Notes: generated by a model from the letters alone, not told the origin. DNA of 64,000 nucleotides from Histoplasma ohiense (GCA_017607445.1 JAEVHH010000002.1:3339501-3403500), one strand, 5' to 3'; shown: positions 23,187 through 34,986, numbered from the stretch's first letter. Made by a program: numbers and translations.

Positions 23187-25816
23187 ATGCTTACCAGCAT
23201 CATGATAGCCGTCGACTTCGGGACGACGTATTCCGGCCTAGCATTCAGTGATCCGTCCCAGGTATGTTGTGAACACCCCGACTTCAGCGTGGAAAATACC
23301 TAGTTCTCAGGCGTCTAACGACATAACTATGTCATGGTCAACTAGCGAACCGACGCTGCTATCCCGATCACTGACTGGGGTCGAGGAGTAAGTAGCCAAA
23401 AAGTTCCATCGTAAGCAGAAATGAAAACCCTCAATCTCACCGTAGACTGAATTTCCAGCATAACTAACTAATTATTCCACATAACACAGTGAAATCCGTT
23501 TCGACGGCCCAGGAAATGAGCAGTTCAAATGGGGTTTCCAGATCAAGCATGGCCAGGAAAGACATATCTGGTTTAAACTGGACTTAGATCCGGACAATTC
23601 CCGAGTTGGCAAATTGACCCAGCTCTCAAGGACACTAAAGGATCTCTTCGTGTCACCACCTGAATATCAGCGGACTACAGAGGACATCGTAGCCGCATAC
23701 CTGACAGGTCTACGCAGACATGCTGTCGCTCATTTAGAGAAACTTTACGGTTCTGCCGTTATGAAAGACTGCCAGCTCGACTGGATAATCACTGTTCCTG
23801 CCGTCTGGTCTGATCTGGCCAAAAAGAAGACGCGAACTGCGGCGATGAGAGCCGGCATGGGCGACACCACATCTCTTCAGATGACATCGGAGCCTGAAGC
23901 GGCCGCTGTCTACGCACTTAAAGCGCTGGACCCGCACCATATCAAGGTTGGAGAGAGCGTGGTGATTTGTGATGCCGGTGGAGGCACTGTGGATTTGATC
24001 ACGTACAAGATGAAATCTGTGGATTATCCGTATGAGGTGGAGGAGACTGCTATTGGTGGGGGCAGCCAGTGTGGAAGTACCTTTTTGAATCGAAAGTTCG
24101 AGGAAGTTTTAATGAGGAAGCTCAACGACAAACCTATCTCCAAAAATGCAAAGGCGATGGTGAGATCTGGTTTTCTCTCTCTTCATGCCTCCTTAACTCG
24201 CACATAGTTCACTGACCCTTATGCATCTCAGGCAATGAGCCATTTTGAAAAGGAGGTAAGTGTTCTCGAGAATCCCAATTGACAACTGTAGCGATCATCA
24301 TCTAACAAATGCACACAGACAAAACGTAATTTTGGAACTGAGGATGACGACGAAGATGAAGAAGATATTGAGTTCCAGATTCCCAGTAAGTTGGCCGCCT
24401 TACCGAGCGCCCTATTTCTGCCCCGTGGTAATTTCCCTTCCGTCTAACGTCATAATTCAACGCATTCAGTTCCTGGAGTCGAAGACGATGCCAGTGTCGG
24501 CATCTGCGCTGGATTCTTGGAGATGACCTACGCCGAAATGAAAGATGTCTTCCGGCCCGTGATAGAAGAAGTTCTTGCGTTGCTAAACGATCAGATCAAA
24601 GCGGCATCCAAGCATGGTCCCATCAGCGCAGTCATCCTCGTTGGCGGCTTCGGGGAAAGTACTTACCTCTACCGCCAAATCAAGCAGGCTGTCTCACCGA
24701 TTCCAGTTCTACAGCCGCCTAATGGGTCCGTATATTCTTACTATTTTCTCTCGCACATGCAAATACCTCTCACATGTATTCTAACTTTTTTTGATTCTCG
24801 AAGATGGACTGCAATTGTCCGTGGAGCGGTAATTAAAGGCAAATCGCAACTTTCTGCTACACCTAGCTGGAATGTTAAATCGCGATATTGCCGTGGAAAT
24901 TATGGTTTGGTATTGTGGGTGCCATGGAAGGAGGGTATGCCAACGGACAAAAAGTACGGTTATCCCTTTTCTTTACGTGAAATTGTTGTTATAATGCGTA
25001 TAGCCATGTCATATCTTGTTAACATGAATCCGCTACAGAGTTTGGGATAAGTACGAAGGCCTCTATAAGCATTCAGAATGCATGCAGTGGTGCATCAGAC
25101 GGGTACGTTGCGTCCTATCCTTAGCTCCCTGGCTTCTCCACGACTCCTTCTTTATGGTCTATCTGTGGACCTATCTGCATCTTGGAGCATACTACACCGT
25201 CGAATGTTCCGCATTAGTAATAAAATTAAACACAACAGGGTGATAAAGTCCAAGAAAATACGCCAAAATCCTTTCCCCTCTACCGCGCCGTCTCGCTCGA
25301 TGATTCCCTGGTATTCTCCAGCTCGATATACTATTCTCCGCTGGATGGATCGAATGCGCCAGTCTATTTGAATCAAGGTGAACTATGCCTACTCGTCCAT
25401 TTTCTTCCCTTTGTACAATTCACGTTCTTATCCCTAGCTCTGTTCGCTAAATACCTTTGGTGCTCCCTTATTAAATAAAATCTTATCTAGACTGCCGTGA
25501 ACATTGCGTATTAAACTACAACCTTTCCTCAATTCCACGCTCGAAATTCAAGCGCAGGTTAGGAGACCACGGCGAGGACTACTATGAGGTCGAATATTCG
25601 ATTGATATTACTTATTACTCGGCAGAGATGAAATTTGACCTTGTTTGTCAAGGTATGTAATATCGTAGTTTTCCATCCTCTAGTCTATTTCATGCGCTTA
25701 AAAAATCGCGCGAAAGAACACTCTTGGAAGCATGTATCACCACACTGACTCAATTCCTTCAATCGGCGTTAATAGGGGAGAAATACGGAAGCGTCACGGC
25801 GAAGTGGCTCGAGTAA
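23187..25816 (+). CDS. divergent Hsp70-like actin-fold ATPase
   Basis: This belongs to the Hsp70/Hsp12A-like actin-fold ATPases that are expanded in filamentous fungi; their clients are mostly unknown. Visible ATPase motifs are phosphate-1 (IAVDFGTTYSGLAFSDP), the connect-1 region (DWIITVPAVWSDLAKKKTR), phosphate-2 (VVICDAGGGTVDLITY) and the adenosine motif (VILVGGFGESTYLYRQI). After the ATPase core comes a short C-terminal module (WDKYEGLYKHSECMQWCIRR, SFPLYRAVSLDD) in place of a classical substrate-binding domain and EEVD tail. Exons: 23187-23261, 23346-23410, 23490-24159, 24232-24255, 24319-24385, 24470-24725, 24804-24958, 25041-25102, 25239-25377, 25491-25652 and 25776-25816, a total of 571 residues. 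All junctions keep frame. The 25041 acceptor (CAGAG) was chosen to give KYVWDKYEG. One exon is only 24 nt. Confidence 0.85.
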
Positions 25817-26704
25817 CAATTATTCCTCAGATCTGAAGATTGATACTTCCACTCCCTATACCAAAACAACATCAACAATCAGCAAGTAGGGCCGTTTGTC
25901 CCAATCGATAAATTCCAACGCCTTTTATCTGTCTTATTTTTAGTGATTCCCTGTGTCTATCTTATGTCAATTTTGTCCATAATGTGTTTCTTGTTATCCC
26001 TGCACTTACTCGATATATGAATGTCAAGAAACATAAATTCCAATCTCTCCTTTCCGCTACCATTCTACTTCATCCCTCCCTTCTTTTTCTTCACGGTAAC
26101 ACAAATTTCGACCGTGCCCTTTTCTTTTACACCATTCGAGTGCGCGTTTCAATTTGTTAGCACTGTTTGACGAATTAGTTTCTACAGATACGAACTTGCA
26201 TATCATTTTCCCTGCATTCGCATATCCATTTCTAACTACACAGCTATCTCAGTCTTAATCATTTTTGAAACATTTCGATATATAGAATGGCTGTGGGCAT
26301 TGGACTTCCCAAGAACCTCCCCAACCATAAAATTAATTAGCCTTCATTCTCTATCCAATAAATACCAAACTATGTACCTACCAGGATGAACCCAGAGAAA
26401 ACGAAACATGAAAGATTTATCCATATGTGAACTGTAAAATGTGGACAGTTCATAATTGTAGCTGAGGGTCGCAAATGCAGTAAACAATGATGAAACAAGC
26501 GAGACAAGGCATTACATAGATGAGTTTATGTATAACCAGAAAGCTGTACAGCTTATAGACATCGAAAAACGCAGATGAGGGAGGAGAGTTGAACAATAAA
26601 ATGGAATGAAAATAGGGAAATCCTGGTAGAAAACGATTACATGGAGATATAGCAGCGGAGTTCGATAGTATCATCCATCCATGGCATGAATCATCCCTCG
26701 AACC
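25817..26704. other. convergent intergenic region
   Basis: AT-rich 3' flanks of the Hsp70-like gene and the desaturase gene. No gene seen. Confidence 0.5.
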
Positions 26705-28086
26705 TCAATTTTGAATTTCAGATTCCTTCCACCCGCCGCCATCACCAGCAGCAGTAGCTCCTCCTCCTCCGCCTCCTCCTACAATTCTGCCACCTTCAGC
26801 CCTCTTTACGCGACACCACAATCCGACATTTGAGTCCAAGATAAAGGTATAAATAACCCAGACCCAGCTGCGATGCGATGGGAGAGGTTCATAAAATTCC
26901 TTGGCAATATTGTGTAGAGTATACAGCCTAGTCCATGGCACTGCTGGAAAATCATGATGTTCGTTGTGCAGACCGACATTGTAAGTTAGGAGGTTCAAAG
27001 GACCGTAGTACGAGTATGTTTCCGGTGGGGTGAGGTTCGTCAGTGGGGATGAAGCATCTCCTGCTGGCTTCTCCGTTTCTTGGTTATCACTCTTCTGTGG
27101 CCGCAGTTCCTCGATCGATTCGGTGCCTGTGCCAGTTTTTGAGAAAAAGTAGTGTTCCGCTATAAAGTGGCCGGCGCAAGGATGGAGGGAGCCAGCGAGG
27201 AAGGAGCTGAGGATGAGGTAGTAGATAGACTGGGGGGAAGAATTGCAGAATTTGTACAGGCAAAAGTCGAAGATGAATTGAACTATGATGTTTAGCAGGT
27301 GGATTGAGGTGAAGGGCGGGGAGTAGATGAACATGGGCCGCAGGGCGTAGAAGAGGATTTGGAAGGTACAGAAGAAGGCTTTCCCAAGGACCGAATCTAG
27401 GAAGAAGGCTTCAAGAGCGGTGGGGAGGTCGGTGTCTAGTGAGGCTACGCCGAGGGATTTGTGATGGGTTAAATGGTAGGGCTGGATTTGGTGGTTAGTA
27501 GTTTGGTGGGAGAGGGATTTGGAGTTTGTGGAATACGAATAGATGTGATTGAGCGTACCCTGAAAGCAGCACTATAGGGTATACCGATTGGAAGATTAGC
27601 AAATATTGCTAACAGCCTATTTGCAAATGGAGATTTGAAGGCGAGGTTGTGTGATATCTCATGGATTGCAAGGAAGAGGTTCTGGTTGGCCGTGGCTCCA
27701 ATGACATAGCTGGTCAAAAGGAACCGCCACGACAACACTGGGGTATTCTGGAGTAGATATGCACAGGAGACCTGAAGTGAGACAACACCGAGAACGACAT
27801 ATTTGGTAAAGGTCTCAATGCCACAAAGTTTCGTGACCTAAATTTCCGGCTGTATCAGCGTTGGTCGAATGTTTGGATTGAAGCAAACTCCCACCTCTGG
27901 ATGAGCCTTGATAATGGCCTGGCGTCTTGAGCGATGAGGCTCCTCTGTATAAGTCCAAAAAAACTGGTCTTCTATGGAGGAATTGGAGGGTGGTGGCAGA
28001 GCACGGGTAGCATTGGGGTCGTTTCCAGCAACTGTGGTTGTCGAGCCCCGAGATCTGAGAGCGGACGTGGTAATGATTGAAGGCAT
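26705..28086 (-). CDS. sphingolipid delta-4 desaturase
   Basis: Introduces the 4,5-trans double bond into dihydroceramide in the ER membrane, feeding glucosylceramide synthesis. The three histidine boxes of membrane fatty-acid desaturases are present: HEISHN, HLTHH and HNEHHD. The N-terminal desaturase signature is seen in DQFFWTYTEEPHRSRRQAII. Exons 28086-27895, 27837-27559 and 27481-26705 give about 415 residues. The second junction restores the family-typical AAFRPYHLTHHKSLGV. A Ser/Thr/Pro/Glu-rich loop of about 45 residues sits between GHFIAEHYFF and SYYGPLN, as in other fungal enzymes. The C-terminus ends in a run of seven glycines, a low-complexity tail that is probably variable. Several hydrophobic segments (e.g. 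IIVQFIFDFCLYKF) fit a multi-pass ER protein. Confidence 0.93.
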
Positions 28087-28494
28087 AACTGAGACGCCAC
28101 TGGAAGGCTAATAAACTTTATCTTTGCTGCCTCATGGGGCACATCATGTAAAAAGAGAGTATTTTTAAAGAACGTATGTAACTATGCACACAGGATCCGA
28201 TGTTGCTCTATTACAGAGAGTCCCGTTGTTAAGGCGGCTTTCTGAGAGGGTGGGCGGTGAGTCACGTGGAGATAGAGTCAGGGGTCGATCAGATAAGATA
28301 ACCTTAAAATAGGCTCTAGAAACTTTCCAATCCCATTTTTTAAATATTCGAACAAGAGAGGAGAGCGAGAAAAAGAAAACAAAATAAAATTCATAGCTCT
28401 ATTTCCAGATTGCTGCTACACTGTCATACATAAACCCGGTATATTTCTGCAAAACATCAAGGTGAATATGGTAATAAAATAGAATGACAAAAGG
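28087..28494. other. intergenic between two minus-strand genes
   Basis: Holds the desaturase promoter and the 3' UTR of the methionine aminopeptidase gene. No gene seen. Confidence 0.5.
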
Positions 28495-30325
28495 CTAGTA
28501 ATCATCCCCCCGGCTTATGACCTCTTTGATGTTTGGCCGAAGGAGGATAGTCTGGCATATACTGGTTAGCAAATGGAATACACAAATGATTTCATACATA
28601 TTCATTTTGCAATCGAGAGGAGGCCACTACTTACGTGCTCAAATTGGGCGGTGTACGATCCCTTTATGTCACAAAGTGGTGGATATGCGTCCACGAGTCC
28701 ATTCGCAACGAGGTTATTTAGCTAATGGTTATGGTTGGTCAGCCGCACTTTTCGTCATCTTAATAAAAAGAAAAGAAGAAAAGAGAGAGAGAGAGAAAGA
28801 GAGAGAGAAAAGAAAAATATGAAGCTAACCCCAAGAAGGTATTTATCTTGCCCAAGTCGGTCCAGATACCGTCGACAGAAAGGCAGAGTGCCGAAATTCT
28901 TCGTGATGACGTTCAAAAGATTCTTCGCAGACGACAGGCGGAGTGGGACATTGGGTGCGTCAGGAACTTTCGCATAATGGGAGGTTTCCATCTGCGCAAA
29001 TATTTAGATTAGTAACGCACAGAAAGCACTGAGGCATCCACATTTAGCCCTGTGCGTATACACATTAAACTTACATCGTCTCTCACGTATCCCCGCCCAG
29101 TGCTACCGAAGGTTTCGATGGCATAAACTTCGCCCTCTTCCATCTTAGACTGATCACCTCCCTTGACAATCGGAACGCTTTTACCATTCTTGCCGCCATG
29201 GATCTCGAATTGGCCAATCGTATGTCCATTAAGGTTTCGAATGGCCTTGACGGGGTATGTGGTTCCTTTGATCTCGACTTCGTAGCTTTCCATGGCTTCC
29301 TGAATCGCAGCTCCAATATCACTCATGCGGACGTCGATACCAGCTTCCTACAGTAAAAACGCTCTTGTTAGTCAAGAAAGAAAATATAATATATGGATAA
29401 AATTATGGATGATGGCAAACCTTAATTCCAGTATTTGTTGCATCCTTAACAGCAGCCAATAGATTATCATAAACCGGGTCAAACGCGATAGTAAAGGCGC
29501 TATCCACAATTCTACCATTCATGTGGACGCCAAAATCAACTTTCATTACATCTTCGTATTGCAGGACCACCTTGTTGCCCGCATTGGGAGAGTAATGTGC
29601 CGCACAATGGTTTAGGTTAACACCGGTAGGAAATGCAATTCCGCCCAACAGATTATCACCCTCTGTTAAACCGTCATGACCCGTGAGTGCGCGCACACTC
29701 TCCTCGATTCCCTCGGCGATTTCCGTCAAAGTCTGGCCTGGCTTTATGCTTTTCTGCGCATATTGGCGCACCTGCCTGTGCACTTCTGCTGCATAGCGGT
29801 ATTCGGAGAGGAAATCATTGTTCATACGGTCCAAATATCTTTTCTCCTCATTTGTCGTCCGGTAGGCATTCTCATCTTTGTACTCAACAAGTTCGCCTAC
29901 GGGATACTCATTGTTGGGGAATAAGGTTGACAGAATGACGCGGGGGGGCTCCGTTTGCGCCTTTTGGGTGTCCTTCTTCTTCTTCTTTGGCTTCTTTTTC
30001 TTCTTCTTCTTTGCGGCTAAAACTTGACGAGAACAACGAGTTAGAAACGTTTCGATTCCAAGGCAGAGAGAAGAAGGAAAAATATATAGATAGAACCTTC
30101 TATAGTCCTCAATTCATCCTCTCCCAGGTCATCCCCATTATCATCCTCCGAATCTCCATCTTCATTCTCGGGTGCACCCGATGGTGCTAGTTTCTGCGGA
30201 AGAGCCCCACCTTCCGTTTTCACTGCGAAAATTTCAGTACAAATAGGTAGTAAATTCAAAAAAGACAATGAGCGCGGAAGACATACGGTTGAGGCTTTGC
30301 AGCTCCGGTATGACTTGAGCTGCCA
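28495..30325 (-). CDS. map2: methionine aminopeptidase 2
   Basis: Cytosolic metalloenzyme that removes the initiator methionine from nascent proteins; it is the fumagillin-sensitive type. The N-terminus has an acidic block (ENEDGDSEDDNGDDLGEDE) followed by polylysine (KKKKKKKPKKKKK), typical of type 2 enzymes. The catalytic region shows the active-site His in LNHCAAHYSPNAG, the metal-ligand Asp residues in VDFGVHMNGRIVDSAF, the His of IHGGKNGKSVPIV, the Glu of EVYAIETFGSTG, and the final Glu in GSYTAQFEH. The C-terminus is the family-typical ISRGDDY. Six or more exons join in frame: the start exon MAAQVIPELQSLN ends at a GTATGT donor, and the last exon (TILLRPNIKEV) ends at 28495. The loop after the metal His carries NG between GK and KSV, compared with the shorter form in related enzymes as I remember them. 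Confidence 0.95.
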
Positions 30326-30832
30326 TGTTGAACAATATCAGAAGAAATGGGATGGCTGCTTGGGTGACTAGCAATGATAAAAAATATATGTGCAAGCAAC
30401 GCGCCCTCCTCGGCAGAATGGGCGTCCGCCTTTAATGCAGCCAATCAAACGACTCTGATACAACCTCATCTAACCGGAAGTCACGTGTATAGAGCAAAAA
30501 AGAGGTACTCTTCTCCTGTTCATGAATTGGAAAAACTGTAAATACCAAGCATCTAGGAATGCGGGTCTGTTTGATGTGTAATATCTTGGAAGGAATGTTT
30601 AGCCAATTCGTTCCACTTTTGGATATCCGACAAAAGCAAGCGGCTTCTCAAAGCAAAGTGCCTGATGACGGTATATCACATGACCAATCAACCGACCCCT
30701 GCCTGGAGACAAATTCGGCGGAAATCATATCTCCAGACGCCAGCAACATCAATAATACTAGTACTAGTAGACATTTCAAATGTTTCTTTGGATCTCTTGA
30801 TGTTCTACAAGGCATGACAGAAAATGTGAGGT
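30326..30832. other. divergent promoter between map2 and the J-protein gene
   Basis: 507 bp shared upstream region. A plus-strand frame crossing it into the next gene is a read-through of the wrong phase. Confidence 0.5.
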
Positions 30833-31790
30833 ATGCCCTTGCGTCTCCACCGTCTACGCCTTGCCTCGCCAAACGCTTCCCTCCGTTCCCCTCCAAACTT
30901 CTCGAGAGTGCGGCCATTTTCACAAGCTGCATCATTGTCTTCCGAAGCCCACAGCCGTTCATATTACGAGATCCTTAATGTGCCAGTTACAGCCACAACA
31001 GCAGAGATCAAAAAGTAAGTGTGGAATGGCTAATCCAGCTTTTGCCTTGCATATTCTCATCTGCTGCATCTTAAACCACCCATCTAACCTTCCCCGTACG
31101 AACTCATGTAGGAAGTTTTACGCTCTTTCTCTTGCCCATCACCCCGACAGAAACCCTAAGGACCCATCTGCGCACGCGAAGTTCTCCTCTATATCTTCGG
31201 CATACCATGTCCTGTCCCACCCATCAAGACGAGCTCGATATGACCGGGATCATAACATTCACCCACCGGTGCATACACCCAACCAAGACTCTCAGCACCG
31301 CAAGGCATCATATGTAGGCTCTCGACCACCATCGGGGTTAAGAAAGGAGCGTGGAGCCTTCCACGGACCACCTCCAAGCTTCTACGCACATGGCGGCTAT
31401 GGCGCTAGCAACCATGCCCGCCATAAACATGCGTCAAATGCCGCTTCTGCTTTCCAATCAAGTCATACTACGTCATCTTCAGATCCAGAGTCATCATTCC
31501 TATACAACAACCGTGTCTCCCACTTCGATGCGAAGTCACACTTCCGCACGCAGTCGCATGAAGATGAGAGAAGACGTCTACGCCGTCATAAAGCCATGGA
31601 GCGCGAGAAATCACGCATGCGGGAGCAGGGTGGTTTGACTGCTGAAGATACTGAAGGGAGCATCTCCGCGAGATTCTTTATTATTCTGACTGTTGTGGGC
31701 TTGGGTGCTCTTGCAGCAAGCTTAGGGCGAACATTTGGTCCCCAGCAACCGGCGCCTGCTGCTCGTGGGCATTCTGTGACGAAAAATTAG
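30833..31790 (+). CDS. mitochondrial-type DnaJ (J-domain) membrane protein
   Basis: J-proteins stimulate the ATPase of Hsp70 partners. Exons 30833-31014 and 31112-31790 give 286 residues. The first 40 residues are Arg/Ser-rich without acidic residues (MPLRLHRLRLASPNASLRSP), consistent with a mitochondrial presequence. The J-domain spans about residues 43-110: YYEILNVPVTATTAEIKKKF, the HPD motif in LSLAHHPDRNPKD, then FSSISSAYHVLS and SRRARYDRD. No Gly/Phe region or zinc-finger region follows. The middle is His/Ser-rich and the C-terminus has one transmembrane helix (FFIILTVVGLGALAASLG). This is the layout of type III J-proteins in the inner mitochondrial membrane. The client or partner cannot be deduced. 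The gene is divergent from map2. Confidence 0.85.
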
Positions 31791-32127
31791 GAAAGCAAAC
31801 CAGCTCTTAATTGGATTGGGTGCTTCAATGCAAAGGGAGTTTTTAATATTTCTGGTTGTTTTATATTGAGGGTTTAGTACCTCAAATACTGATGAATTAA
31901 CATTTCTTTTTCCTATGTATTTTCTCATGTTAATATATAGAGGCAACTTCTTTCCTTCTTTCCCTCTGAGGAAACGAATCGAGTTATCCGTATATTCTTC
32001 ATATAAATACTAATAATAGATTCCTATGACAGGATAGAGTCCAACAGACATGATTATCCTGATTAAGGGATAACAGCCTCAATTTGCGTGTCAGCTTCCT
32101 CCTCAGTCTATCCCTTGTGGATATGCT

Positions 32128-32430
32128 TTAATGTTTCCTCTCCACTCGAGACAGCAAGTGCTTCAGCCTGTCATCATCCTTATAGTGATGTAAGGCATAT
32201 TCTCTCCAACTTTCCCATTGTAAGGATTCATGGTCACCTAAGGCCTTTCGCAGTCCCTTAAACAGTCCAACAAAGGCCTCCCAGTCAGCAAGATCTTATC
32301 CACAGCAGAATTCAAACAGATGGCACATCATTCCCTTATAAATAATTTCCGCAAGGTCATGACAACCTTTGGTTTCCAAGAACTGAACAAACTCCCTCAT
32401 CCTCACCAAGGCCAAGAATACCGGGAAGGT
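32128..32430 (-). pseudogene. broken C-terminal fragment of an APH-like kinase gene
   Basis: On the minus strand a frame of about 100 codons reads clearly as protein: MREFVQFLETKGCHDLAEII, then LFEFCCG, a stop, DLADWEAFVGLFKGLRKALG, and ESLQWESWREYALHHYKDDD up to the stop at 32128. The in-frame stop is TAA at 32298-32296. This pattern (FCCG-DLADW-FLGLFKGLR) matches the C-terminal region that, in my recollection, follows the kinase core of fungal aminoglycoside-phosphotransferase-like proteins of Onygenales. No start codon and no kinase core are present on this strand. The plus-strand gene just downstream (32665-33838) lacks exactly this region, so the two pieces may be one gene split by inversion. 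Confidence 0.6.
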
Positions 32431-32664
32431 AAATCAGGACTCCTATAGTGCCTAATGTTGTGCGTTGAAGGCCTTGTCAAAACAAGGGGGAGCAGCTTTT
32501 ATTTCTGTTTCTTTCTTTCTTTCTTTCTTTCTTTTTTTTTTTTTTCTTTTGTGGCTTTTGCGATTTTTACCCAGATGCAATCAGCCATGTTTCCATTTTG
32601 TTGCTGAGTTGCGGCCAGTCTCGTGGTCAGCTACCTCAAACTACAGGCTCGATCACAAGTTACG

Positions 32665-33838
32665 ATGTGGGCTTGCAACTTTGAAGCCTGCGAGAAGCCA
32701 GCAGTTCGTGTTGAGGGGCAATGCATTCTCTGTGGATGTCATCTCTGCGCGAAGCACGTCACAGCGGAGTTCCACAAATGTCCAACCAGGAATGTAAGTT
32801 GTTTGTACACTGCGATTTCTGCTATCCGCGCTCGCCGCTTCCCGCACCCCTTCCAGCAAGCTGATTCGATATTTAATAGGATAGAGACGCCTATATCCTC
32901 GCTGCTGGCGAGGCAGAACGTAAAGAACTAACAGCGCCTTTGGAGAAAATCGACACCTGCTCCCTTGCGGCCTGAGCCAGCAAACTTCGCTGCTGGATTG
33001 CTTGCTCCATACCGCGCTCGTGTCATGGGGATTCATCGGATCGTAGTTCGGTGATGGGCGGTGGTATGAATATCACCTTGAACTACAGTTTGAGGATGGT
33101 GGAAGCTGGCTAGCTCGCATTCGAAGATCGAATTCAAATCCCCCACCTCCGGTGTTACGGGATGCTATTATCCGTAGCGAAGTAGCTACGCTCCAGTTCC
33201 TGGAGACGACAGGAGTGCCTAGCTCCAAGGGTTTCGGGTTTGCGCTTGAGGGGGATGTGGGGAATTCAGTGGGCATTAGGTATATTCTGTTGGAAAAAGT
33301 GTGTGGGAAAGCTTTACGTTGGTCGTCGCTTGACTCAAACAAATAGAGAGAGAAAGTCATAAGCCAGCTTGCGGATATATTTGTCGAGCTGCGGAGATAC
33401 TCCTTTGACAATATGGACTCGCTGCAGCGGGGCCCGGAGGGTCAAAGCATCGGCCCTTTTGCCGATGAAGACTTGGCTGATTTTTCGGCAACTGGTGATA
33501 GTCTGAGCCGGATCGGGCCCTGCATTTCATCTGAAGAATACTTCATTGCATCGACACAACTAACTTTGGACCTCATTATGCGAGAAGAACGTTATACTCA
33601 ACGTCCGGTTGACGTGTACCTCATCCACCGATTTCTTCTCGATTCCATGCCAAAATTTATATCATCGTATCATGCCGTCAACGACGGACGCTTCTATCTC
33701 AAGCATGCCGATGATAACGGTGGCCACATTCTCGTGGATGATGACTATAATATCACTGGTATCATTGACTGGGAGTGGGCATACGCAGCTTCGAAGGCTG
33801 TGGCATTCAATTGCCCCGTGTTCCTTCTTCCGTACTGA
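32665..33838 (+). pseudogene. APH-like (aminoglycoside phosphotransferase-fold) kinase, pseudogene
   Basis: Encodes an N-terminal Cys/His cluster (CNFEACEKPAVRVEGQCIL, then CGCHLCAKHV and FHKCP) that resembles an AN1-type zinc finger, followed by an APH-fold kinase. Kinase features are WLARIRRSN, SEVATLQFLETTGVP, IRYILLEKVCGKALRW, the Brenner-like loop FYLKHADDNGGHILVDDD, and ITGIIDWEWA. An intron at 32794-32879 joins the finger to the rest. The gene is broken by a TGA at 32973-32975, a one-base frameshift near 33066-33072 (consistent with one lost T after ATGAAT), a TAG at 33344-33346, and an early stop at 33836-33838 that removes the C-terminal region. The TAG is explicable as a C-to-T change of CAG. 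The family is a eukaryotic kinase-like group of unknown substrate; antibiotic resistance should not be inferred. Confidence 0.8.
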
Positions 33839-34010
33839 ATAAAATAGAAGTAGCACTTACTTCAACTAACTGCAGTTTCGACAGATAGCCAAAGCCGAAC
33901 ATGATTAGGATGCGGGAGAGAAACACCATCTTCTCAAGCCACCAGCGATGTTGTATATAATAAGCCTTGCATTTGGCTTCAAGAAAAGTTCCCCATTCTG
34001 GGCAATTCAC
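33807..34010 (-). pseudogene. orphan coding fragment, probably a gene C-terminus relic
   Basis: A minus-strand segment reads NCPEWGTFLEAKCKAYYIQ, then HRWWLEKMVFLSRILIMFG and YLSKLQLVEVS. It has strong protein character (Trp/Lys/Cys-rich, no low complexity). A stop lies upstream in frame (TGATGG on the minus strand), so it is not the 5' end of an intact gene. The layout resembles C-terminal tails of fungal APH-like or related kinase genes, but that is recollection only. Together with the two neighbouring pieces it marks 32.1-34.0 kb as a region of decayed accessory genes. Confidence 0.4.
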
Positions 34011-34986
34011 GTCCTTATCCCTCGTCCATCACACGCCTCATTGCGAGAAAAATGTTTGCGCGAGGCTTGTAGAAAGCGGAAGGGGTTCAAATTACCTTTT
34101 CTTTCTATTTGCTTGATATTCTGCAAGTTGGCTGGAGATTGAGAATTGACTTGGTTATTATGAATGATATAAAGGGGGGGAGGAGGAGGAGGAGGAGGGA
34201 TGTATTGACTGGTCTATCTTTGCAACAACGTACATGTGGCTGGGACCTTTCCTACTGCATCCACGTCTGTTGTTTCTTGACATTTGTTGGCTATATCTCT
34301 TCGTGGTTTTCCATTTAGCTAATGAATGACAACTTAGAAGTATTTTGCTATGAGAAAAACTTTTGGCCGATCTGCATATCAATCACTGATATGTGAATCT
34401 GGAAGTTGAATCGAAGCTTAAATCATCACATTTCCTTTCACTAAGGATTTTACCATGTATGGTACATATACACATGTTGACCACGGTTCCAAAGCTCAAC
34501 TTAAAGGTTCAGCGCTGTCTCAACAACCTTCGCAAGAATCGAAGCCATGTTCAGAAATTTTGAACTAGGTTCCAACCGTACGCGCCCTGCCTCTCACTCA
34601 CTACCCGTCGAATAAGAAAAGGGCGGAGAAGAGGGCATATTGAACGCAGGAAAGGAAATGAGAGGAGACGGCCGAAAGAAGTCAATTGATATAGACATGG
34701 TAGTAATTCCCAGTTAGAATATGAGACAAGCACCAGGGAATCCTCAATCTGATGCCACTTCGAATTCGAAAAGGGCACGACAGATACACGAGTAAATAGA
34801 AAAAGTCGAGGGGTGGAAGGAGCCTCAGCCAAAAGGAAAAGAAAACCTGGAACCGTCGCAAAAATTCTTTGGTTACATATGGGTATGGATAAAATACAAA
34901 ACTTAAGGATTCTTTCAATTCTTTCTTTTCTTTGATTCGCATTTATCTCTTTAAGTCACTTTCGTCATTTCCTTCGTTTCCCTTCT
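34011..34986. other. intergenic, no gene seen
   Basis: Contains a GGA-rich run near 34171-34200. No coding signal is recognised. The right part is presumably the porin 3' UTR. Confidence 0.45.

Noticed and set aside
32665..33838. antibiotic-resistance phosphotransferase
   Set aside because: The fold is APH-like, but fungal members of this group are kinase-like proteins of unknown substrate, and this copy is broken by stops and a frameshift.
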